Translations under genes and position numbers: made by a program
In this document: positions 9,780 through 18,221 of the stretch, in pieces
How positions within the stretch are numbered: the first letter of the stretch is position 1
Layout: each line of letters opens with the position of its first letter
From: Melioribacter roseus
GTDB taxonomy: Bacteria > Bacteroidota > Ignavibacteria > Ignavibacteriales > Melioribacteraceae
Length of the DNA stretch: 33,157 bases
Direction: 5' to 3'
Assembly (NCBI GenBank): GCA_020722085.1
Contig: DYLN01000025.1
Coordinates: 1-33,157, forward strand
Notes under the pieces: generated by a model
Databases searched by the model: none
Told to the model about the DNA's origin: nothing
Seen by the model: only the letters and a program-made list of their open reading frames with translations

Positions 9780-10772
9780 ATGGACAGAAAGCATACATAC
9801 CAGCAGCCGATAACGGATTTTACCCGGAAAGATTTTACCGCTCTTAACAAAAATCTTACGGTAGACGATGCTTTGCATAAAATAAGAAAAGAAGGTGCCG
9901 GCGAAAGAATAGTTTATTTTTATGTGGTGGACGACGAGAACCGGCTGGTTGGTGTGCTGCCTACACGTAGAATTTTAACTGCTCAGCCTGATAAAAAAAT
10001 TGAAGAAATAATGGTCAGCCGGGTAGCTTCTCTTACGTCAGGCGCAACGGTTTATGATGCGTGTGAGTTCTTTGTTACTTATAAATTTTTAGCTTTTCCA
10101 GTTGTTGATGAAGAAAAGAAACTTATAGGAATAGTCGATGTTAATCTTTTTACCGAAGAATTCTTAAATCTCGAGCCAGATATAGATGAGCGGCAGGAGA
10201 TAAAAGATGTATTTGAAACGATAGGTTTTAATGTAAACGAAGTAAAAAATGCATCTCCAGTTAAAGCATGGAAAATCCGCCTTCCGTGGCTTTTGGCAAC
10301 GATTGCAAGCGGCACGGTCTGCGCAGTGCTTGCCGGCTTTTTTGAAGCGACTATAGCCGAAAGTTTGGTGATTGCGTTCTTTTTAACATTGGTACTTGGA
10401 CTCGGCGAAAGCGTGGGAATACAAAGCATGACGCTTACTGTACAACTGCTCCACACCACAGCTCCGTCTTTAAGCTGGTACCTGAAATATTTAACCCGCG
10501 AACTGCAGACATCTTTTTTGCTTGGCTTTAGCTGCGGGATTTTAGTCGCGTTAATAATATTTCTATGGAAAGGAGCAGTAGTTGCCGGTACAGTCATTGG
10601 TGCAAGCATTCTACTGGTGGAACTTCAAGCAGCTATTTGGGGATTAAGTATTCCTGCGATTCTTCATAAAACCGGATTAGATCCCAAAATTTCTGCTGGA
10701 CCGATTACACTAGCAATGACTGATATTTGTACGATACTGTTTTATTTCGGGCTGGCAGCAATATTGTTATAA
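9780..10772 (+). CDS. Short MgtE-type divalent cation transporter with CBS pair
   Basis: About 330 residues: two CBS domains (roughly 25-145, with VVDDENRLVGVLPTRRIL and FPVVDEEKKLIGIVDV) followed by an MgtE-like membrane domain of about five helices (175-330). The GLGESVGIQSMTLTVQ stretch corresponds to the GGNAGNQS region of MgtE, and GPITLAMTDICTILFYFGLA keeps the aspartate of the MgtE pore helix. The N-terminal MgtE_N gating domain is absent, so Mg2+ gating must differ from the well-studied protein. It lies between gyrB and gyrA on the same strand. No ribosome site is visible at the ATG. Confidence 0.8.
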   Translation: MDRKHTYQQPITDFTRKDFTALNKNLTVDDALHKIRKEGAGERIVYFYVVDDENRLVGVLPTRRILTAQPDKKIEEIMVSRVASLTSGATVYDACEFFVTYKFLAFPVVDEEKKLIGIVDVNLFTEEFLNLEPDIDERQEIKDVFETIGFNVNEVKNASPVKAWKIRLPWLLATIASGTVCAVLAGFFEATIAESLVIAFFLTLVLGLGESVGIQSMTLTVQLLHTTAPSLSWYLKYLTRELQTSFLLGFSCGILVALIIFLWKGAVVAGTVIGASILLVELQAAIWGLSIPAILHKTGLDPKISAGPITLAMTDICTILFYFGLAAILL

Positions 10773-10880
10773 GGAAGAAGTATTATGAACGATATAAAAT
10801 AGCATAACAACTTTTAAATTAAGCAGAAATTACAAGCCAAGTAAACATAAAGATTATGAATAATAAAACACTTTTGACAC

Positions 10881-13328
10881 ATGACTACAATATTTGAAAA
10901 AATAGTACCCGTTTCATTAGAAGAAGAAATGAAGTCCTCTTACATAGATTATGCAATGAGTGTAATTGTGGCACGTGCGCTGCCGGATGTAAGAGACGGA
11001 CTTAAACCGGTTCACCGAAGAGTTCTTTTTGGTATGCATGAACTGGGACTAGCATACAATAAACCTTACAAAAAATCAGCAAGAATTGTCGGCGAAGTTC
11101 TCGGTAAATACCACCCTCACGGAGATACTGCAGTTTATGATACAATGGTTCGTATGGTTCAGGAATTCTCTCTGCGATATCCTTTAATAGACGGACAGGG
11201 AAACTTCGGCTCAATAGACGGCGATTCTCCCGCAGCAATGCGTTATACTGAAGCACGACTTGCACGCATTGCCGACGAAATGCTTCGTGACCTTGATAAA
11301 AACACAGTTGAGTTTACTCCCAACTTCGATGAATCATTACAGGAACCGACAGTACTTCCATCCTATTTACCCAATCTCCTTGTAAACGGCGCAAGCGGGA
11401 TTGCTGTCGGAATGGCAACAAACATTCCGCCGCATAATCTTGGGGAAATCGTTGACGGACTTGTAGCTATGCTTGACAATCCCAAATTAAAGTCGGAAGA
11501 CTTAATGAAGTATGTCAAAGCACCGGACTTCCCGACCGGCGGAATTATTTACGGGTACGATGGAGTAAAAGAAGCATATTTAACTGGACGCGGCAGAATA
11601 GTGCTGCGTGCTAAAGCGAATATCGAGACCCTGAAAAACGATAGGGAGAATATTATCATTACGGAAATTCCCTACCAGGTAAATAAAGCCTCGCTGATAG
11701 AAAAAATTGCCGAGCTTGTGCGCGAGGGTAAAGTTGATGGTATTTCTAATATAAGAGACGAATCGGATAGAGACGGCTTGCGCATCGTAGTAGAAATGAA
11801 ACGCGATGGACAGCCTGCTGTAACTTTGAATCAGCTTTTTAAACATACCCAAATGCAGGTAACTTTCGGTGTAATAATGCTTGCTCTCGTCAATGGAGTT
11901 CCGAAGGTTCTTACACTTCAGCAGGTGATGGAGCATTTTCTCGACCACCGGATGGATGTGCTGATTAGAAGAACGAAGTTTGATCTCGACGCAGCCGAGC
12001 GCAGAGCACATATTCTCGAAGGGTACATTATTGCTCTCGACAATATCGACGCAGTTATAGAAACCATCAAAAAATCTAAAGATGTTGAAACTGCCAAAAA
12101 TAACTTGATGAGAAAGTTCAAGCTGACCGAGATTCAAGCTAAAGCGATTCTGGATATGAGATTACAGCGTTTAACGGGACTTGAACGCAAAAAAATAGAA
12201 GATGAATACAAGGAAACAATAAAGCTTATCGAAAGACTGAAAGGAATACTTAATAACGAAAAGAAAAGGAAGCAAATCATAAAGGAAGAACTTTTAGCAT
12301 TAAAAGAAAAATACTCCGACGAGCGAAAAACCGAAATCATTCATGACTTTAAAGAATTTGCTCTTGAAGATATTATTGCAGAAGAAGATGTGGTTGTTAC
12401 GATTTCTCATCAGGGCTTTATTAAAAGATTTCCGGTAAGCGGCTATAGACGTCAGGGAAGAGGTGGAAAAGGTGTTACCGGCGCAGGCACTAAAGAAGAA
12501 GATTTTATCGAACACATGTTTGTAGCATCCACTCATCATTACATTATGTTTTTTACAGACCGCGGAAAATGTTACTGGCTTAAAGTTCACGAAATTCCCG
12601 AAGGAGGAAGAGCTGCAAAAGGCAGATCGATATTGAATCTTATTCAAAAGGATAAAGAAGAGAATATTACGGCATTTGTTACTGCTAAAGAATTCAGCGA
12701 TGATAAATTTGTAGTGATGGCAACTGCAAGAGGTACGATTAAAAAAACAGTCCTTTCCGCCTATTCGAATATTAGACGCGGGGGAATTAACGCAATCAAT
12801 CTTGCCGCCGGAGATAGATTGATAGAAGTCAAACTAAGCGACGGAAACAACGATATTATCATCGGTACTAAAAACGGTATGGCAATACGCTTTAATGAAA
12901 AAGATGTAAGGCAAATGGGAAGAACTGCTACCGGAGTGCGGGGTATTAAACTTGGCAAAGATGATATTGTAATTGGAATGATTGTCGTCCGAAATGCGAA
13001 CACTCTCATGGTAGTAACTGAAAAAGGATTCGGGAAAAGATCCGAAATAGAAGACTACAGATTAACCCGCCGCGGCGGCAAAGGTGTTATTACTATTAAA
13101 ACATCCGAAAGGAATGGAAAACTTATTGCCATGATGGAAGTAAACGACAACGATGAACTTGTTATTATTACCGTTAAAGGTATCGTAATAAGACAATCAG
13201 TTTCTGAAATTAGAGTGATGGGAAGAAATACTCAAGGCGTAAGATTAATTAGGCTTGGTGAAGGCGATGAAATAGCGGACATCGCACGGGTAATTCCCGA
13301 CGAGGCAAACGGCAACGGTGAAAGTTAA
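10881..13328 (+). CDS. gyrA: DNA gyrase subunit A
   Basis: DNA breakage-reunion subunit of gyrase, 815 residues. The N terminus shows [17 protein letters not shown], the [15 protein letters not shown] quinolone-pocket segment and the catalytic tyrosine Y122 in AMRYTEARL. The C-terminal half is a beta-pinwheel with repeated blades, and RRQGRGGKG is the GyrA box needed for DNA wrapping. Residue 83 is Thr and 87 is Asp (numbering coincides with E. coli); Thr rather than Ser is normal in many phyla. It is preceded by 108 bases without a gene and followed after 15 bases by the small 63-residue gene. Confidence 0.97.
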   Translation: MTTIFEKIVPVSLEEEMKSSYIDYAMSVIVARALPDVRDGLKPVHRRVLFGMHELGLAYNKPYKKSARIVGEVLGKYHPHGDTAVYDTMVRMVQEFSLRYPLIDGQGNFGSIDGDSPAAMRYTEARLARIADEMLRDLDKNTVEFTPNFDESLQEPTVLPSYLPNLLVNGASGIAVGMATNIPPHNLGEIVDGLVAMLDNPKLKSEDLMKYVKAPDFPTGGIIYGYDGVKEAYLTGRGRIVLRAKANIETLKNDRENIIITEIPYQVNKASLIEKIAELVREGKVDGISNIRDESDRDGLRIVVEMKRDGQPAVTLNQLFKHTQMQVTFGVIMLALVNGVPKVLTLQQVMEHFLDHRMDVLIRRTKFDLDAAERRAHILEGYIIALDNIDAVIETIKKSKDVETAKNNLMRKFKLTEIQAKAILDMRLQRLTGLERKKIEDEYKETIKLIERLKGILNNEKKRKQIIKEELLALKEKYSDERKTEIIHDFKEFALEDIIAEEDVVVTISHQGFIKRFPVSGYRRQGRGGKGVTGAGTKEEDFIEHMFVASTHHYIMFFTDRGKCYWLKVHEIPEGGRAAKGRSILNLIQKDKEENITAFVTAKEFSDDKFVVMATARGTIKKTVLSAYSNIRRGGINAINLAAGDRLIEVKLSDGNNDIIIGTKNGMAIRFNEKDVRQMGRTATGVRGIKLGKDDIVIGMIVVRNANTLMVVTEKGFGKRSEIEDYRLTRRGGKGVITIKTSERNGKLIAMMEVNDNDELVIITVKGIVIRQSVSEIRVMGRNTQGVRLIRLGEGDEIADIARVIPDEANGNGES

Positions 13329-13343
13329 TGTTCCCGGCAAATA

Positions 13344-13535
13344 ATGGAAAAAGTAATTAGAAAAATATCGCTCAAAGACAAACGTAATTACGACCTTGAA
13401 TACTGGCTCTCTAAAACGCCGGAAGAAAGAATCTCGGCGATAGAATTCCTTCGTCAACAATTTTATGAGACAGAAGATGGTTCTGCACCAAGACTTCAAA
13501 GAGTTGTTAAAATTATTAGACGAGAACAGCGTTGA
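13344..13535 (+). CDS. Small protein paired with nucleotidyltransferase
   Basis: A 63-residue charged protein with the pattern LEYWLSKTPEERISAIEFLR and RLQRVVKIIRREQ. Short proteins of this type (LEYW...TPEER...RLQR) are often found just before, and overlapping, a small nucleotidyltransferase gene, which is exactly the situation here: it overlaps the next frame by about 70 bases. It has no membrane segment or catalytic motif. It may be the partner or neutraliser of the enzyme, as in MNT-type toxin-antitoxin pairs, but that function is inferred from pairing only. Confidence 0.7.
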   Translation: MEKVIRKISLKDKRNYDLEYWLSKTPEERISAIEFLRQQFYETEDGSAPRLQRVVKIIRREQR

Positions 13536-13929
13536 TTATTTAATAATTGGCGCTTTTGCCCTTGGATTTTTTGGCTATCCGCGAAGCACCGGAGATCTGG
13601 ATGTTTGGATTCGTGCAGATGAGGAAAATGCGAAAAAAATGGTAAAAACATTGAATGGTTTTGGGTTTGCGTCTCTCGGATACAAAGAGACGGATTTTTT
13701 AGATAAAAACAATATTATTCAATTGGGGGTGCCGCCGGTTAGAATAGATATAATCATGAGTATCAGCGGGGTGGAATTTGATGAGGCATATCAAAACAAA
13801 AATACTGTCAAACTTGACGGAATAAAAGTTTATTACATCGGTAAAGAGGATTTTATCAAGAACAAGAAAGCATCGGGGCGATTAAAAGACCTTGCAGATA
13901 TAGAGAGCCTTTCTCAACAACATGAATAG
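13465..13929 (+). CDS. Nucleotidyltransferase-fold protein (DUF6036/MNT-like)
   Basis: A 154-residue protein with a polymerase-beta-like nucleotidyltransferase core: GAFALGFFGYPRSTGDLDVWI supplies the helix glycines and the DxD metal pair, and VRIDIIMS gives the third acidic residue. The C-terminal KASGRLKDLADIESL matches small antitoxin-like or AbiEii-like transferases. The likely activity is transfer of a nucleotide to a protein or tRNA, but the target is unknown. An ATG at 13477 (MVLHQDF) is an equally likely start. It overlaps the 63-residue gene in another frame, suggesting translational coupling. Confidence 0.75.
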   Translation: MRQKMVLHQDFKELLKLLDENSVDYLIIGAFALGFFGYPRSTGDLDVWIRADEENAKKMVKTLNGFGFASLGYKETDFLDKNNIIQLGVPPVRIDIIMSISGVEFDEAYQNKNTVKLDGIKVYYIGKEDFIKNKKASGRLKDLADIESLSQQHE

Positions 13930-13931
13930 AT

Positions 13932-14246
13932 ATGCCTAAGAACAAAAACTTCCGTTTTGATTCAAAATGTGTTCATTCCAGCATTTGGGAATATGAATAC
14001 GAACCGGCAATCCCGCCGATTTATCAAACATCCACGTTTAGATTTACAAGCGTTGAGCAAGGGCAAAGCTTTTCAAAGGAGAAAAACGGATACGTTTACA
14101 GCCGCATGAGAAACACCACAATCGAAGCTATGGAAAATGCAATTGCTGAACTTGAAGAGGGGATAATTGTTGTAAAAGATGAGCAGATATATTCTTTAAT
14201 GAGAAAAACGCTTAACCAATCCGGCGGAGTATTGAAAAGTAAATAA
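13932..14246 (+). pseudogene. Truncated Cys/Met-metabolism PLP enzyme
   Basis: The first 77 or so residues match the N terminus of methionine gamma-lyase / cystathionine gamma-synthase enzymes: FDSKCVHSS, IPPIYQTSTFRF, NGYVYSRMRNTTIEAMENAIAELE. After ELEEG the family sequence, which should continue with a glycine-rich PLP-site loop (SSGMAA), stops and is replaced by 27 unrelated residues ending at 14246. The PLP lysine and some 300 residues are therefore missing, and it cannot be an active enzyme. It starts 2 bases after the nucleotidyltransferase stop. A deletion that joined the gene to foreign sequence is the simplest explanation. Confidence 0.8.
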
Positions 14247-14349
14247 TTAGCTGTTTTAACACAGCGGGTAAATTTTGCCCAAGTTATTATTTCAATAAAA
14301 GAATATTTTAAAGCGTTCTTTATCTTTATAAATAATTGGAGGTAATGAA

Positions 14350-16242
14350 ATGAACAAAATTCTCCCATTTTTTCTTGTCATCTTTTTTTCTTGTGTCTTT
14401 TCTATCAGCTCTCAAACACAAAATCAGCTATACACGCCGATCGAATATCAACGTGCTTATAAAAAAGGAACACGTTCTATGGACGGGAAAGCCGGCGTTA
14501 ATTATTGGCAGAATTCATCCGACTATAAAATTAGAGTAGAAATAAATCCTTCTACAAGAGAACTTTCCGGTGAAGAAACTATTACTTACCATAATAATAG
14601 TCCCGACACCTTGAAACAACTCGTTGTTCGTCTTTATCCGGATATTTACAGAAAAGGAAATATCCGCGACTTTGAAATTCCCCCGCAAGCTGTAACCGAA
14701 GGCACTAATATTAAGCAGGTCACGCTTAACGGAAAAGAGATAACGTTGAAAGGCAGCGAGGAATCCCCTGTTAGGCAGGGAACAAACCTGATATTTAAAC
14801 TGAATTCTCCGATTCCTCCTAAATCAAAAGTCAGCTTGGGATTTAAATGGAATTACATAATTTCGGAAGAAGCTCCTATTCGCACCGGTGCTTACGACAG
14901 CACATCGTTTTTAGTTGCCTATTGGTACCCTCAAATGGCAGTTTATGATGATATATCCGGATGGGATATGCTGAATTACACAGGGAGTCAGGAATTCTAT
15001 AATGACTTTTCGAATTACGATGTTGAGATTACACTTCCTAAAGGATTTTTAGTATGGGCAACCGGACTGCTTCAAAATCCTGAAGAAGTTTATTCTGGAA
15101 GAACTTTGGAGAAAGTTAAAGAAGCGTGGAAATCCGATAAGGTTGTGAGAATAGTTACCGATGAGGATTTGAAGAGAGGCGCGCTAACGGCAGATAATCC
15201 TAAAAATACTTGGAAATACAAAGCCGAAAATATAAGTGATTTTGCCTTTGGAACAAGTAATCATTATCTGTGGGATGGTTCAACCGTTGTTGTAGACAGC
15301 TCAACAGGAAGAAAGACATTCGTTGATGCTGCTTATAAAAAAGAATCCAAAGACTTTTACGAAGTTGCGGAAATAGCAAGAAATTCAGTAGCAATGCTTT
15401 CACATGATTTTCCAGGTTACCCTTTTCCATATCCAAAAGAAACTATTTTTAACGGCTCGGGTGGAATGGAATATCCCATGATGGTCAATGACGGCTCGTC
15501 TCAGGAGAGGTGGGGCACGGTTCACGTTACATCGCACGAAATATCTCATACTTATTTTCCTTTTATGATGGGAATAAATGAAAGAGCGTACGCATGGATG
15601 GACGAAGGCTGGGCAACAGCGCTGCCATACGATATTCAGGAAAAACTTTCTCCGGGCTACAAACCAAGAGCAAGAAATGCCGAATCTTATTCTAAATACG
15701 GCGGCACAGAAGGAGAAGTACCGTTGATGGTGCCTTCTTATATTTTAACGGGGGCTTCCTATAGAACCGCATCTTACAGAAGACCTGGGTGTGCATACGA
15801 TTTTTTGAGAGATATGTTGGGCGACTCTTTAATGAAAAAAGCTTTGCATGAATACATGAACAGATGGAGAGAAAAGCATCCGACCCCATTTGATTTCTTT
15901 TATACATTTAACGATGTCACAAAACAAAACTTAAACTGGTATTGGAAGGCGTGGTTCTATGACTGGGCATATCCGGATCTTGCCGTTGGAAAAATCACTA
16001 ATTCATCGGGTAAAAATTTTATTGAAGTTGAGAATATAGGAAAACTTCCCCTGCCGGTTTATTTAAATGTTACATACAAAGACGGGACGAAGGAGACAAT
16101 TAAACAAACAGCAGCCGTCTGGAAAAACGGAAACGAAAAAGCCATAATTGCAGTTAAAAACAATAAAAAAATTAAAGAAGTGGAATTGGGAGATCCGCGG
16201 GTTCCCGACGTAGATATTTCAAATAACAAAAAAGAATTTTAG
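14350..16242 (+). CDS. Secreted M1-family metallopeptidase, first paralogue
   Basis: A 630-residue exported peptidase with an N-terminal signal peptide (residues 1-22, hydrophobic, ending SISSQTQ). The N-terminal beta domain (40-200) is followed by the thermolysin-like catalytic domain. The exopeptidase motif is GGMEYP (E374), and the zinc site is HEISH (H396, H400) with E419 in WMDEGWA, giving the M1 spacing HExxH-x18-E. It lacks a T9SS C-terminal domain. A strong ribosome site GGAGGTAATGAAATG fixes the start. It is the first gene of a tightly spaced run with the second M1 gene 25 bases downstream. Confidence 0.9.
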   Translation: MNKILPFFLVIFFSCVFSISSQTQNQLYTPIEYQRAYKKGTRSMDGKAGVNYWQNSSDYKIRVEINPSTRELSGEETITYHNNSPDTLKQLVVRLYPDIYRKGNIRDFEIPPQAVTEGTNIKQVTLNGKEITLKGSEESPVRQGTNLIFKLNSPIPPKSKVSLGFKWNYIISEEAPIRTGAYDSTSFLVAYWYPQMAVYDDISGWDMLNYTGSQEFYNDFSNYDVEITLPKGFLVWATGLLQNPEEVYSGRTLEKVKEAWKSDKVVRIVTDEDLKRGALTADNPKNTWKYKAENISDFAFGTSNHYLWDGSTVVVDSSTGRKTFVDAAYKKESKDFYEVAEIARNSVAMLSHDFPGYPFPYPKETIFNGSGGMEYPMMVNDGSSQERWGTVHVTSHEISHTYFPFMMGINERAYAWMDEGWATALPYDIQEKLSPGYKPRARNAESYSKYGGTEGEVPLMVPSYILTGASYRTASYRRPGCAYDFLRDMLGDSLMKKALHEYMNRWREKHPTPFDFFYTFNDVTKQNLNWYWKAWFYDWAYPDLAVGKITNSSGKNFIEVENIGKLPLPVYLNVTYKDGTKETIKQTAAVWKNGNEKAIIAVKNNKKIKEVELGDPRVPDVDISNNKKEF

Positions 16243-16267
16243 CTGTTTACTTCAAAGGAAAAACATT

Positions 16268-18199
16268 ATGAAAAAACAAATTCTCTTATCATTTTTTTCC
16301 GTCACCTTTTTTATAGTATCATTTGACAATTCATTTGCACAGCAGCTGCCAAGATTGTTTGTCCCGGAAAGTATTAAAGCGGCTTATAAAAACGGCACGC
16401 GAGCTCTCGATGGAAAACCAGGTAAAAATTATTGGATAAATTCTTCAGACTATACTATAAAAGCAGAACTTTTTCCCGAGACAAGAACGATTAAAGGTCG
16501 TGAGTGGATAACTTTTCACAACAATAGTCCGGACACACTAAAAACATTTATGTTCCGATTGTATCAAAATATTTTTAAAGAAGGAGGCGCACACGAATTC
16601 CCCGTTGATAAAAGAGATTTAACTAACGGTGTTAATATTGATACTCTTATCATCGATGGAAATGGATACAGTCTTAACGAACGTAGTTTAGGTCGGTTTG
16701 GTTTTAGAAGTGTATCAACAAATTATTTTATAAGAAAGCTTGTAAAACCTATACCACCAAACTCTATTGCTAAAGTGGAAACAGAATGGAGTTTTGTAAT
16801 TCCAAAATATTCCAGAAATAGAATGGGTGCATATAACGATTCAACATTTTACGTTGCTTACTGGTATCCGCAAATTGCCGTTTACGACGATATCGATGGC
16901 TGGGATAGACAGGAATTTACCGGCACGACAGAATTTTACAACGACTTTAACAACTACAACGTCGAAATAACAGTACCAGGTAACTTTTTGGTAAGAGCAA
17001 CCGGCGAATTAAAAAATGCACAGGAGGTTTTAGATTCCGAAGTTTATAACAGATACAAAAGTGCGTTTGCGTCAGACACAGTGATTCATATTATTACTTC
17101 CGAAGATTTGAAGAACAACACCGCAGTAAAAAATAGACAAAAAAATACATGGAAATACTCAGCCGAGCATGTACCCGACTTTTCATTTTGTGCAACGGGG
17201 CAATATTTATGGGATGGCGTAAGTGTAGTTGTGGATAACAGTACCGGAAGAAGAGTGTTTACTGATGCAGTTTATCCCGAAGGAGCCGCCTTTTGGAATG
17301 AGGTGGCATCATTTGCTCGTCAATCGGTTGAATATTTTTCTAAAGAACAACCCGGCGTACCTTTTCCTTATCCTAAAATAACTGTGTTTAACGGAGAACG
17401 AAACCGCGGCGGCGGAATGGAAACTCCGATGATGTGTAACAACGGTCAATATAGAACCAGGGGCGGACAATTAGGTGTTACAGCACATGAAATTGCTCAT
17501 ACTTATTTCCCTTTTTATATGGGTATCAACGAAAGGAAATATGCATGGATGGATGAAGGCTGGGCAACATATTTTACTTACGGTGTTGTAAAAAAAGAGG
17601 CACCAGATGAAGACGAGTTTCCGGGCACAGTACATACTCTTTCTGTCGCATTACCAACTGAAGCAATGATTCCGCCAATGATTCTTTCCTATGAAGCAAC
17701 GGGTGGCAGCGGATACACCCTAATGGCATATCCCCATGCAGCGTTTGCTTATACTATGCTTCGGGATATTCTAGGAAAAGATGTTTTTGCCGAAACTCTT
17801 CACGAGTATATTAAGAGATGGAACGGTAAACATCCCATACCTTACGATTTTTTTAATACATTCGACAATGCTTCCGGGAAGAACCTTAACTGGTTCTGGA
17901 AACCGTGGTTCTTTGAAAAAGATTATGCCGATCTGGCAATTAAAAATGTAGAAGCCGATAAGAGTGTTTATAAAGTTGTTATTGAAAATATTGGCGGACT
18001 GCCGCTTCCGGTTAATTTAAAACTAATCTATGAAGATGGAAAAGAAGATTCCATTTACAACACGGCAGAAGTTTGGAAAGATAACAATGATGAGATAACA
18101 ATTAATATCCCTGCAAAAGGGAAAATCAAAAAAATTGAACTGGGAAGCGATTTAATTCCTGATTCGGATAAGTCAAACAATACTTATGATCTAGAATAA
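16268..18199 (+). CDS. Secreted M1-family metallopeptidase, second paralogue
   Basis: A 643-residue paralogue of the preceding gene, with the same order of motifs: signal peptide (1-24, ...DNSFAQ), NYWINSSDYTIKAEL, GGGMETPMMCN, HEIAH (H407, H411) and the downstream glutamate E430 in WMDEGWA. The C-terminal ending GSDLIPDSDKSNN parallels GDPRVPDVDISNN of the first copy. Divergence is spread over the whole length, so the duplication is old. The gap to the subtilase gene is 22 bases. It probably cleaves N-terminal residues from peptides outside the cytoplasm, feeding a protein-scavenging lifestyle. Confidence 0.9.
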   Translation: MKKQILLSFFSVTFFIVSFDNSFAQQLPRLFVPESIKAAYKNGTRALDGKPGKNYWINSSDYTIKAELFPETRTIKGREWITFHNNSPDTLKTFMFRLYQNIFKEGGAHEFPVDKRDLTNGVNIDTLIIDGNGYSLNERSLGRFGFRSVSTNYFIRKLVKPIPPNSIAKVETEWSFVIPKYSRNRMGAYNDSTFYVAYWYPQIAVYDDIDGWDRQEFTGTTEFYNDFNNYNVEITVPGNFLVRATGELKNAQEVLDSEVYNRYKSAFASDTVIHIITSEDLKNNTAVKNRQKNTWKYSAEHVPDFSFCATGQYLWDGVSVVVDNSTGRRVFTDAVYPEGAAFWNEVASFARQSVEYFSKEQPGVPFPYPKITVFNGERNRGGGMETPMMCNNGQYRTRGGQLGVTAHEIAHTYFPFYMGINERKYAWMDEGWATYFTYGVVKKEAPDEDEFPGTVHTLSVALPTEAMIPPMILSYEATGGSGYTLMAYPHAAFAYTMLRDILGKDVFAETLHEYIKRWNGKHPIPYDFFNTFDNASGKNLNWFWKPWFFEKDYADLAIKNVEADKSVYKVVIENIGGLPLPVNLKLIYEDGKEDSIYNTAEVWKDNNDEITINIPAKGKIKKIELGSDLIPDSDKSNNTYDLE

Positions 18200-18221
18200 T
18201 TTTTAACAACAGGAAACAATT

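Noticed and set aside
10079-10609. 176-residue minus-strand ORF
   Set aside because: Opposite the MgtE-like gene; its low-complexity Ser/Lys content is typical of an antisense shadow.
11127-11141. GyrA Thr83 as a quinolone-resistance mutation
   Set aside because: Thr at this position with Asp87 is a common natural state in many phyla; no evidence of a mutation.
11580-12137. 185-residue minus-strand ORF
   Set aside because: It lies wholly inside gyrA, has no family motif, and the gyrA frame is certain.
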